Positions 33,170 through 42,959 of a stretch of 64,000 nt of DNA are shown piece by piece. Source of the DNA: Aedes albopictus (Eukaryota; Arthropoda; Insecta; Diptera; Culicidae); assembly GCF_035046485.1 (NCBI RefSeq), contig NC_085138.1, positions 287,862,089 through 287,926,088 on the forward strand. The letters are read 5' to 3'. The position numbers were made by a program, and so were the translations under genes. The notes below the pieces were generated by a model, which was given only the letters and a program-made list of their open reading frames with translations, had not been told where the DNA came from and did not search any database. The stretch's first letter is position 1; each line of letters opens with the position of its first letter.

Positions 33170-33735
33170 GTGGCCGCTCCGAAGATCTTTTTTTCTTAAC
33201 TTTGCCGTCTGTCGTCGGCAACCAGCACCAGCAAAGAGTGTTCACCATGTTGATCATCAACTATTTGTGATACAGACTCAACAAGAAAAGATTTGATTCT
33301 CCTTCTCTGTTGTTACTCGTAAGTTGGAGCACATTGTTCGCGAAGGTTTTCCAAAAATAAATGTGAGCAATTAAATTCAATAACTGACGATTTGAGCAAT
33401 GAATGGTTCAAATGCCTGGGGAAGATGATCGAAAATATTATGCTCTCGAATAACTACTTCGATTGCTTACGGTAAGTATTCCGAATTCATGTGCGACATC
33501 TCATTGCAATCTTCCAAAACATAACGCAACGAAACGGTTTTTAAGGCTTTCTCGAGTTCTTTGGTAAAAAAAACTTGATTTCAATATTTACAAGAAAATC
33601 ATTATCATTTTCTCTAAAACAAGTTGTTAGGCCCAAGTTTTGACACAATACTTTGCTTTTTTATATTATATCTTTCTATCGTATAGTATGCACTAATTGA
33701 ACGATTATGGATTCATAGATCACATGCCATGATGA
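33170..33735. other. Spacer, no gene recognised
   Basis: AT-rich with no supported feature. Confidence 0.4.
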
Positions 33736-34250
33736 TCAGTATCTCTTCAAAAAAATCCATAACCATTCTCGACAATGTTGAATAGCGTACCGGCATCGTG
33801 TATGAATTGTCATGGGCTTCTCAAGTCTGCCGGTATATGTTGTTCCCAGCAACAGATCAGTTGTTTTGTATACTTTTCCAAGAATTTCAATCTCTTCTAC
33901 TGCTGGGGCACTTGGCTCTCTAAGCAAAGCCATTCGTTTGTCTTCATTTAATCACGTAATCCGACGTAACCAAGATATTTTTTTCAGCTTGGCTAGGATT
34001 ATTTGCACATCCTCGAGTCATTCAGCAATCAGGTCGTCAACTACCTAGGGCCATCGTCTGTATACCATCAATATTCAAACTGAATCCCTAAACTTCGTCA
34101 GCCACTGACTCCACGACTGCCTCCATGAGTAAATTGAGGATAAACGAGGGCAGGTATCAACCCTGCTTAATACCCCGCTTCCTATCCACTGGGAATCTTG
34201 TTCATACCTTTTCCTGCGTTCTGTTGATGAATCCGTAATACATGAGACAA
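33736..34250 (-). pseudogene. LINE reverse-transcriptase scrap
   Basis: Minus strand reads FINRTQEKV, a stop, RFPVDRKRGIKQG, LPSFILNLLMEAVVES, SLNIDGI, then EDVQIILAKLKKISW and EIEILGKVYKTTDLLLG. These resemble LINE RT motif B (RGIKQG..L.P..FNLLMEA) and downstream parts. Several stops. The clade is uncertain. Confidence 0.55.
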
Positions 34251-34254
34251 CAAT

Positions 34255-34720
34255 ATAAGTCGTTTTGTACAGCTGTATGTGGTCGAAATTAGATTTTGGT
34301 GTACTGGTGTACGCTGTAATAGTAACGTAAAAATGGTTTGTAATATCAGATAAACATTCAGCCATGCCCCAATATCCGGAGGTCTTCAACTTGAATGGGT
34401 GAACTAGTACCTTTTCGTGGGCAGCCAGAGGCTCTTCTATCACCTCATTAGCGATGGTCACTATATGTTCGTAATAACCATCCATATTGGTATCTATCAG
34501 GCTAGTTCAGCAGCTCGCAACTTCAAGCTATACGATTTGAATGACGTATCATTGGAAGCCATTCCATAGAATTGATGCGCGATGGACCCAAATAAACAAT
34601 CCTCGTCGCCCGGAATCAGGAGCAGGCAATACCGATTACCCGGCGAATCCCCTGTAACATCCTTGTCGCTGTGATTGAAGTGGGTTAAGAAAGTTGTAGC
34701 AAAATGAGATTTCATAAAAG
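34255..34720 (-). pseudogene. OTU cysteine protease-like fragment
   Basis: Minus strand 34715-34497 reads NRYCLLLIPGDEDCLFGSIA then HQFYG and SLKLRAAELA; after a stop and frame change, 34485-34260 continues MDGYYEHI, EEPLAAHEKVL and SGYWGMAECLSDITNHFYVT. This matches the OTU layout: a GDGNCLFRAI-like nucleophile motif (here GDEDCLF, Cys kept), HQLYG, LR, then WG..E...A......I.V. OTU proteases remove ubiquitin-like modifiers, and OTU domains occur in several transposon types. The neighbours are LINE and gypsy scraps, so a transposon origin is likely. Assignment is by motif recall only. Confidence 0.5.
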
Positions 34721-34739
34721 CTAATACTATTAAAAAAAA

Positions 34740-35140
34740 CTGTTTGTTAAGTCCAGGGTGTACACCGTTTTGTCAATTGATGCACGCTTACTACTAACCC
34801 AGTGGCATGAGTAAGTCCCTCTAAACTTCCATCCGACCAAAATTTCAAATGACATTACACCTAAATTTGCGATTGGTCTCACTTTGTTATGAATCTGGAT
34901 GTATTTTTCCACGGCATCCTTCCAATTAATGTTGTCCAACTTTGTTGATGACAATGCTTCTTTTATTCTGACTTCCCACTGTGCCGTTGAATTGTGGACT
35001 CAACGGTATCGATTTTCTAATGTTCCCATGTTAAAATGAATTTTTCACTTAAAAATGACGGGACATTATCGCTCTGAATAATAAGGCGATATCCCCATAG
35101 CAATAATATTTTAATTTGTGCTTCATTCGTCCTATAGGCA
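34740..35140 (-). pseudogene. Ty3/gypsy-type integrase fragment
   Basis: Minus strand reads LIIQSDNVPSF..EKF, then (other frame) PQFNGTVGSQNK, then LDNINWKDAVEKYIQIHNKV, RPIANLGVMSFEILVGWKFR. The Asp of SDN and the P..NGT block, where the catalytic Glu normally follows, together with the downstream N.VRP.ANLGV.PFE block, are typical of LTR retrotransposon integrases. Frameshifts and the missing Glu make it dead. No LTR is seen nearby. Confidence 0.65.
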
Positions 35141-35164
35141 TCCATATTGGCCATTTCTACTTCT

Positions 35165-35385
35165 TCTTTTTCTTCTTTATGGCTTTACGTCCCCACTGGG
35201 ACTTGGCCTGCCTCGCTTCAACTTAGTGTTCTTTGAGCACTTCCACAGTTATTAATTGAAGGACTTTCTTTGGCTGTCATTGCATAAATTTGTATATTGT
35301 GAGGCAAGCACAATGATACGCTATGCCCAGGAAGTCGAGAAAATTTTCACGACTGGAACGGGAATCGAACCCGCCGTCTCCGGAT
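35165..35385 (-). mobile_element. Feilai-type SINE, head truncated
   Basis: Minus strand: B box GGTTCGATTCC (35361-35371), body CTCGACTTCCTGGGCATAGC, and tail AAGTCCCAGTGGGGACGTAA with GAA repeats at 35165-35185. The A-box side is replaced by unrelated sequence beyond 35385. Confidence 0.8.
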
Positions 35386-35471
35386 TCATTGGCCATTCCT
35401 ATGACATGCAAATATCTGTAAATGTATTACAAGATCATTTCCGTCTACTTAGTGATGAACTACCTTGAGTA

Positions 35472-36332
35472 GGGGGATTAGGGGCATAATGGACACCCGC
35501 GGCGAAATGGACACCCCTGTTTTTGCCGAAACCGTTGACTTTTATGTAAAACTTTTAATGCATAAGTGTAAAAGAACAAGTCATTGTTCTATTTTTCAAA
35601 AGTACCTACCATTTATATTCCTTCAAAATAAACAAAATATCATTGAAATTGAAATATGTTTTTCATGTGGTGGATTTCTTATAATTTCGAAGCAGCAGCA
35701 AATAAGGTATTACGAGTGTTTGAGTGTGTTCACCATAAAGACAAGTAAATTGTTAGCTTATCTACATGTATACGCAGATTTAGCAATGGATAAAGTATTA
35801 CATTTTTGATCAGAATTTTCTCAAAATAGCAATTTCAATGTTGTAGTCGATTCGGGGCGAAATTGAACACTGGCAATTATGAATGAATGTACGCGAGTTG
35901 CATACTGTTAGGCGTTTTAGAGAGTTTGGAAAAAATCAATCCGATTATTTTAGCCTAAAATTTATTTAATTAACTTTGATGTTATGTGAACTCGTCTAAG
36001 ATGGAGTATTATATCTGTGGTATTGATCTCCGTAGGCAAATTACTTAACTGGTCGATATTATCAAAGATACAACATAAAATATGCAGGGGTGTCCATTAT
36101 ACCCCGATGGGTGTCCATTTCGCCCCGTACCTTTCCTGCCAGGCCTGAAAAACACACGGTTTACAATTCATTATTTCTTCACAATAATGACATTCTACCT
36201 GCTGTAAATGATTGAAATACGTAGGAAACAAGTTAAAGTTGCAAGCCAACTGATAATATGTTAAGTTTTTGTCTGTTATACAGGCCTAACATACTCATTT
36301 GCTTAGGGTGTCCATTATGCCCCTAATCCCCC
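35472..36332. mobile_element. TA-flanked element built on AATGGACACCC, copy 1
   Basis: Ends GGGGGATTAGGGGCATAATG and complement, flanked by TA (35470-35471, 36333-36334). The word AATGGACACCC is forward at 35488 and 35506 and reversed at 36088, 36109 and 36306; a variant GCGAAATTGAACACT is near 35858. The interior is shared with copy 2 (36560-37465 and 42583 onward) and a scrap at 23080-23255. Confidence 0.9.
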
Positions 36333-36347
36333 TATTTTATTTTTGAT

Positions 36348-36530
36348 AGACGAGTGTACCGATGAACTGAATTCATCGCGGTCCGAGAATTTTGACACTA
36401 GAGCGGGGTCGCTTCCAATCAGAAGTGAAAGATTTCCAATCAGAATTGAACAATTCTGATTGGGAACGACCCCGCTGTAGTGTCAAAATTCTCGAACCGC
36501 GATGAATTCAGTTCATCGGTGCACTCGTCT
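36348..36530. mobile_element. Palindromic MITE, AGACGAGTG ends
   Basis: Nearly perfect palindrome with core ATTCATCGCGGTCCGAGAAT and GACACTAGAGCGGGGTC. Flanked by AT (36346-36347, 36531-36532). Same core as 36603-36763. Confidence 0.85.
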
Positions 36531-36602
36531 ATCAGAACTTCATTTCATCAACTAGTTATTTTAATGCTGTAGTCGATTCGGGGCGAAATGAACACTGGCA
36601 AT

Positions 36603-36763
36603 GGACTTATCCACCGATGAACCAAATTCATCGCGGTCCGAGAATTTTGACACTAGAGCGGGGTCTGTTCCAATCAGAATCGTCCAATTCTGATTGGAAC
36701 GGCCCCGCTCTAGTGTCAAAATTTTCGGACCGCGATGAATTCGATTCATCGGTGGATAAGTCC
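36603..36763. mobile_element. Palindromic MITE, GGACTTATCC ends
   Basis: 161-bp palindrome flanked by AT. Copy 1 of the host element near 35872 provides the empty site CTGGCAATTATG. Its core equals that of 36348-36530, but the outer 10-13 bases differ. Confidence 0.9.
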
Positions 36764-36931
36764 ATTACGAATGGATGTACGCGCATTGCATACTGTTAGG
36801 CGTTTTAGAGTTTGGAAAAATTCAATCCGATTATTTTAGCGAGCCTGAAGTTTATTTAAGAGGAAACAAACCATCATTGTTTAGCAACTCAAAAGCAACC
36901 AATGTGAATAAAAATATATCACTGCATTCTA

Positions 36932-37175
36932 CACTAAATTCTGTTTTTACGCGATTGATGCGTTCGCGCAAAAAAAGATCGTGTAAAAAAAGTTCGCGTA
37001 ATTTCGAGAAATCGCGCAAAAAAAATCCAAAGGAAATTTTTTTTACGCGATTTGCCCTCCGCAAATGACCAAAATCGCGTAAAAAAAAGTCGCGTAACTT
37101 CGAGAAAATCGCGTAAAAAAAGTCGTGCAAAAAAAAATCGCGTAAAAAAAAGTCGTGTAAAAAAAGAATTCAGTG
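36932..37175. mobile_element. 244-bp TA-flanked element with TCGCGTAAAA array
   Basis: Flanked by TA (36930-36931, 37176-37177), ends CACTAAATTCTGTTTTTACG and CACTGAATTCTTTTTTTACA (complement). About ten TCGCGTAAAAA or TCGTGCAAAAA words fill the inside, two in the opposite direction (36943, 37038). Non-coding. Confidence 0.9.
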
Positions 37176-38516
37176 TACTCGCCATCTGTATAACAGTGAA
37201 ATCATTTTCTATGGTGGTTTTGTGATTTAGAGCAAGAAAACTGCTTTTGAATAATTGATGATTTCTGATGACTGAATGATGATTATTTGAGCCTTAATTA
37301 ACTTTGATGTTATGTAAACTCGTCTAAGATGGAGTATTATATCTGTGGTATTGATCTCCGTAGGCAAATAACTTTACTGGTCGATGTAATCAAATGTATA
37401 GCATAAAACCTACCTGCTGTAAATGATTGCAATACGTAGGAAACAAGTTGAAGTTGTAAGTCAACCATTGGCGTATCTAGGATTTTTTCCCAGGGGGTGC
37501 CTAGGGGGTGCCAGTTTCAGTGGCTTCTAGGTTATTTTGATTTTTTTGTAAAAGAAAGAACCGATCCATCCTCAATTTCTTAGTATAATGATAAACTGCG
37601 TCACGGAAAAAAATAGAACGTAAATTTAAACGCGCTATATTATAAAGAACAGTTTTTTTTTTTTGGAAAATCCAAACCGTTGAGAGGTTTGGAAACTTGA
37701 TAACTTGATTGCGTCTGCGTATAATACATGGAATTTGTATTTTAGAAATTGTCTTGCACTGCATTTCAATTAAGACTTCTTTTACAAATCTCTAAGAAAT
37801 TCCTTTGGTTTTTGCAAATTTCTTCGGAAATATCTTTGGATCCTCTTCGGCAATTTCCTTAAGAATTTATTTGGTAATATGCTTAGAAATTGACACTAAA
37901 CACCTTTAACGCATCTTTTGAAAATTTAATCGGCAATAATTTTGAAAAAAATATTCGGAAATTCTTTTATAAATCGCTCCAATATTTGTAATGAAAATTC
38001 TTTAGAAAATTTCTTCTAGATTTCTACTGTAGTTATTTGAGGAATTCCTGCAGCAGATAGTTTTGGAACACCTTCGGCAATCCCGATATTACTTGCATTA
38101 AAAATTTATTTGGGAATTTTATCAGCAATTTCCTTGGAAATTTTGGAAACTTCGATTGTTCCTGTGGGAACTTCCGTTCATTTGGAAATTGATTCGGCAA
38201 ATTCCTTAAAGATTTCCTTCGAAAACTTATTTGAAAAAAAAAATCTTTGGTGGTTCTTTAAAAATTCTGTCACTGTGATACTACGACAACTACTTTTGGA
38301 ATTCTTTCAAAATTTTATTCAGGAACTCTTTTGATGATTTCGGAAAATTCTTTGAGGATTTCCACAAAACTTTTTTTTTGTGAATGTTTGTGAAAATGTT
38401 TAAAGAATATATTTCGGCAATTTATTTTGAGATTGCATTTAGCCAATTAAAAAAAAGCCTTGATGTTTTCTTTAGGAATTGAACCGGTAATGAATTTCTT
38501 TGCAACCACTTTGTAG

Positions 38517-38685
38517 GATTTTTTTTATCTGTATTAACGAGATTTTTAGACCTAGGCTAGACACGCCCGAAAGCGGTCGACGTAAAGGTAATTTTAATCT
38601 TTTCGAGACGATTGTAAGAACGATAAGTGTTATGTCTTGTCTCATGTCGCGTCTCGTGTATGTCGTGAAGTTCTTACGTTAGCAT
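38517..38685 (+). repeat. Dispersed repeat with AGCCCTAGGCTAG-type start
   Basis: TATTAACGAGATTTTTAGAC, CTAGGCTAGACACGCCCGAAAG and GATAAGTGTTATGTCTTGTC are shared with 39245-39350; the first part is also at 55966-55995. It follows T-rich DNA each time. It may be a SINE or LTR scrap. Confidence 0.6.
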
Positions 38686-39054
38686 AAACTGTAAAAGTTA
38701 ATAGTTCCTTCAGCATGTTTTTTTTTTTAATTTCTGTGGTAGTTTCATTGGAATTTAATTTATTTAATTTGTTTAGTTTTTTTATAACTTTAATAGCTAA
38801 TTCTTCTGAAATTATTTTAGCATTTTTTTCCAGTTGTTTTACAAATTTCTCAGGCAATTTCATCGTGATTACTTTTGCAATTCTTTATGATTTAATTCTA
38901 GTTATATCTATTGCTTCCGAAAACTGCTGAATCGAAAAATCAGAAATTCTAAACTGGGCTTGCTTGAAGAAAATGAAACGGAAAACTTCTCGACAAATTC
39001 CAAAAGAAATTACTGGAAAAATTTCCATCAAAATTACCTTAGAACTTTCGAAGT

Positions 39055-39200
39055 TGTGGAGTGGACCTGGTGTGATGGTTAGATCACTTGACTATCACGC
39101 CGAGGACCTGGGATCGAATCCCACTCCCGGCAAAGTCACAAAACAATGTGAGTTCTTCCTTCGGAAGGGAAGTAAAGCGTGGGTCCCGAGATGAGCTCTT
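39055..39200 (+). mobile_element. tRNA-derived SINE, second type
   Basis: The head TGGTGTGATGG (39069-39079) and GGATCGAATCC (39111-39121) are A and B boxes of a tRNA-like Pol III promoter; the body GGAAGTAAAGCGTGGGTCCC follows. Confidence 0.75.
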
Positions 39201-39235
39201 CGTTTTTGGACGTACGAAAATCAACGCAGTCATTC

Positions 39236-39432
39236 GGACATTGTCCTGTAGATGGGCTAGATCACGCCCGAAACTGGCAATTTTAATATTTTCTTGATGA
39301 TTGTAAGATCGATAAGTGTTATGTCTTGTCTCATGTCGCGTCTCGTGTGTGATGCTGAAGAAACTTGCAAAGAAATGGCCATACTGTGGTCTAGCGAACA
39401 CGGAGCCGTGGGTTCAAATCCCACCCATCTCT
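39236..39432 (+). repeat. SINE body repeat and tRNA-like B box
   Basis: The body TGTTATGTCTTGTCTCATGT repeats 38517-38685; then GGTTCAAATCC (39411-39421) with preceding GTGGTCTAGCG suggests another tRNA-like head. Confidence 0.6.
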
Positions 39433-39479
39433 CAATTTGTCAATTAGCTATAATCTGTGTCTTCTAATTAATTATAAGT

Positions 39480-41690
39480 TTTTCCCGTACATCCCTAAAC
39501 GATTTCACTACAGATTTTTCTAGTAATACCTCCTGGAATTTCTCTGGAAATTCCAACTATTCCCGAAATTCGTTTAGGGAATCCTCTAGAGATTTATATT
39601 AGAATTTCTTCAGCTAGAATTCCTTGAAGAAGACCAAGAGGAGTTCCAGGAGTAATATCATGAATAATTTCTAGAGCAATCCATGAATAAAAGCTCTAGA
39701 GGATCTCCTGGACGAGTCTTAAGAAAAATCCCTGGAAGAATCAAAGGCATTTCTGAAAGTATTCAAGGAAAATTGCCTAGAAGAATCCCAGCAAGAATAC
39801 CAGAAGAAATCCCTAGAGGGATTCCTGCAGGTATCAAAATAAGAATTTCTGGAAGAGACCTAGGAGGCATTGCTGACACATTAGAGGCAGCAGGAATCGC
39901 TTTTGGAAGCCCAGGAGAAGTTCCAGGATGAAAGTCAAGAGGGGTTCCTGGAAGAATCCAATGATAAATATTTGGAGAAATCCAACGAAAAAAATCCTTT
40001 AAAAATTCCACTGAAGGCAATGCTCCTATGAAGATTACCTTGAATAATCCCAGCAAGTTTTTGGAGGAATCCCTGGAGAAATTCTTAGAAGAATCCTCAG
40101 AAGAATTCCGTTAGGTATTTCAGTAAGTATTTCAGGAGGAGTCCTAGGTGGAATTGCTGGAAGAACCACAGCAGGAATATCTTGAGAAATCCAGCTGAAA
40201 TTCCTGGAGGAAGAGCATGAGAGGCTTATGAGAAAATCCTTGGTTAAAAATTCCTGGAGAAATCACCGGAGAGTTTCTGAAGAAATCACAGGAAAAATCT
40301 CAAGAGGTATTATTTGCAGGATTCTGTGATGTATCATTGTAGAAATCTCAGCATAAATCCTAGGAGTAATTGCTAGAGAAAACTACACAGGAAATGCCTG
40401 GGAGAATCCAAAGAAAAAAAATCCTTGGAATACCTAGAGAAGTCCCTGCAAGAACCGGTAAAGGTATTTTGAAAGAATTTATAACGAAGGCTCTGATTGA
40501 ATCGCAGAAGGAATTTCTGAAGGAATCTCAGTAAGATTTTCCGGAAGAATAAATTCGTATAGGAATCACCAGAAGAATTTCTGGACGTATTCTAGTAAGA
40601 ATTTATGGAGGAATTGCTGGAAGAACCGCATGAAAACTTGTTTGAGGCATCCTTGAAGGAAGGCCAAAAGGAGTTTATGCAAGAATTTCTGGAGGAATCT
40701 TTGGATAAAATCTCTGAAGGAATTCTTGGATGAGTGCTTGGAGAAATCCGTGTTAGAACAATCCAAGAAATTTCTGCAAGAACTCCAGGAAGTTTGCCTG
40801 GAAAACTCCCAGCAAAAAAAAAACCAGGAGAAAGCTCCAGAAGAATCCGTAGCATAATTTCTAAAGTTCCACAGTTAGAATTTTTGGAGGAAGAATAGCT
40901 GGAATAACCGCAGGAATAGCTTAAGGAATCCCAGCTGGAATATCTGAAGGAATTCTTAGAATCAGGAATACCGGGGGTATCCTAAAAGTAGTTCCCTGAA
41001 AATTGCCTGGAGGATGCCTGGAAATCTCAGGAGGATTTCCCGAAAGTATTGCAGCAAGTAAATATGCCAGGAGAATTCCCTAGAAGTATTTCTGAAAGAG
41101 TTCTAAAATGAAGAATTCCTGCTGGAATTCATGGAGGATGGGCAATAGAAGTTCTTGGAGAAATCTTCTGTGGAATTTCTGGAAGAAACTCTGGAGGAAA
41201 TCCTGGATAAATCCTTGAAGAAAGCTCTGGAAGAATCACCGAAGGGATTTTTAGACAAATCCAAGGGAGATTTTCCGGAAGAATTTCTGGAACTTCCCTA
41301 GTAGAATACCTGAAGGTACCATATTGAGAATTTTTGGAGGAGTTCTAAGAGAAATTGCTGCAAGAATCGCAGCAGGAGTTGCTTGAGGAATCCTAGCCAC
41401 AATTCCCGGATGAAGGCCAATATAAGCTCCTGGAAGAATGCCATGAGAAATTTCTGGAAGAATCTCTGAATAAAATCTCTAAAGGAATTCCTGAAAGAAT
41501 CACCGGAGAAACTTCTGAAAGGATTCCAGGAAGATTGGCTTGAATAATCCCGCCAGGAATTCCTGAAGGAATCCCAATAGAATTTTTTAGAGGAATCCCT
41601 AGAAGAATTCCAAGAATTTGCTAAGAAATCCTAGAAGAAAATGCTGGACAAATCTCTGCAGAAAATTCTAGTATGTACAGGTGGTGGCCA
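39480..41690 (+). repeat. 2.2-kb degenerate minisatellite
   Basis: Continuous drift of units like GGAATTCCTGGAAGAATCC and GGAATTTCTGGAGGAATC, spacing about 18-33 bp, no fixed period. Same family as 10690-11605, opposite strand. Frames within are fortuitous. Confidence 0.85.
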
Positions 41691-42005
41691 AAATGTTTGG
41701 GATAGGCAACTTTTTTTTTCTCTCACAATAAAGTTCAACATGCTATAATTTTTCATAGAGTGCATCGAAAAATCTCAAATTTTGACTGTTTGTCAACCTA
41801 GTATATGTGCATCATTGGTACAAATTTGGGCTCAATTGACCAATCTTCCGCAAAGTTAGAACCGTTCCGGTAAAACACTATTGTTAAGCCAACTAATTTT
41901 CGAGCTGTTATATCTCGGAAACCAGTGAACCGAATTGAATGAAATTTTGAACCCTCTGTACAACCCCATCAGGACTGCCTGAAGAATCCTAAGGGAAGTT
42001 TATTG
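41691..42005 (+). repeat. One end of an inverted-repeat element (CAGGTGGTGGCCAAAATG)
   Basis: CAGGTGGTGGCCAAAATGTT near 41692 resembles the ends of 2085-3148. A partner GTTTGGCCAGAATATCC lies near 42358, so an old element may span 41691-42375. Confidence 0.4.
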
Positions 42006-42754
42006 AAAGAAAAACCGGTAGGAATCCATAAGAAAACCTAGAGAAATCACTGTATAAATAGATAGAGGTATTTCTGGAGAAATCCATAGAGAGTCTGTTG
42101 ATTCTGACCAATAGGCGACAAACATATCTAAAGGTTCAATCTGCAAAAGAGAGGCTCTCTTTGTTCCGGTTCTCTTTAAATTATTACGATGTAACTGTGA
42201 ACATTTTGACAATTTGTGATGTAAAGATCGGCAAAGGATTGTTTAATCTACCTTCCGATGCAAGAAGTAAATCAAATTGTATAAATACAAGCACGTTATA
42301 ATCGAAAAAGAGGTGACTTAAAGAGAGTCTCTCATCTGCACTTGGGACCTATAGAAATGTTTGGCCAGAATATCCTAAACACCAAAACGTACAACAAGCA
42401 TTTAAGTAATTCTGGGTGTGCTTAAGTTTTGTTGGAATGTGCCATTAATTAATATTAGAATTATTGTGTTAAGTTTTAAATTTTAGGTGTCTGTCAAGAA
42501 AAGATTCTAGGGGGTGCCAAATTTGTTCTAGGGGGTGCCAGGCACCCCTGGAACCCCCCCTAGCTACGCCAATGAAGTCAACTGATAATATATTGATACT
42601 TAATACGACGTTATAAAATGTAATATTTTCTCACGGCGAATTAAGTTATACCGGGTTAAAATTTTTATTCATAAAGAGGAAAATAAGTCAAATTTATAAT
42701 ACCACACAAAAATTACTAAATGTGTTCTTCCTTCAATCTAAATAGGCTCTAATA

Positions 42755-42948
42755 GGGGAAATTGCCTATTCTCGGCCGTTTTGTTCTCTTCGTCTTTGGG
42801 GTTTTTTTTTAAAACCTATTGAACTCAGAGTTGGTCTCAAATCCTTCCCAACTAAGCAGAATTATATGGCCAAGTTTGTGGCAATTAGGCTGACAAAAAC
42901 CCCCCATGACGAAGAGAACAAACCTGCCGATAATACCCATTGTCACCC
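42755..42948. mobile_element. 194-bp TA-flanked MITE
   Basis: TA at 42753-42754 and 42949-42950. Ends GGGGAAATTGCCTATTCTCG and GGGTGACAATGGGTATTATC (complement), then the shared GTTTGTTCTCTTCGTC. Non-coding. Confidence 0.8.
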
Positions 42949-42959
42949 TATATATGATT

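Larger units (their letters stand above)
36560..37465. mobile_element. AATGGACACCC element, copy 2 (interrupted)
   Basis: Matches copy 1 from GTCGATTCGGGGCGAAAT through CTCGTCTAAGATGGAGTAT and CTGTAAATGATTG. Relative to copy 1 it contains three insertions: a MITE at 36603, a block of about 445 bp (36845-37290) holding the TCGCG array, and the hAT at 37466. It resumes at 42583 with TGATAATAT. Its outer ends were not found. Confidence 0.75.
37466..42574. mobile_element. 5.1-kb hAT-type element filled with minisatellite
   Basis: Perfect 8-bp duplication AAGTCAAC (37458-37465, 42575-42582). Ends CATTGGCGTATCTAGG and CATTGGCGTAGCTAGG (complement), followed by AGGGGGTGCC words at both ends (37490-37510, 42510-42540). 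Start and duplication fit hAT. No transposase found; the inside is degenerate minisatellite, SINE scraps and AT-rich DNA. Non-autonomous. Confidence 0.9.

Noticed and set aside
36932..37175. CRISPR-like regular repeats
   Set aside because: The units are short, variable and in both orientations without unique spacers, inside an inverted-repeat element in a eukaryotic genome.
39683..40855. Short frames in the minisatellite
   Set aside because: They follow the repeat composition and have no independent support.
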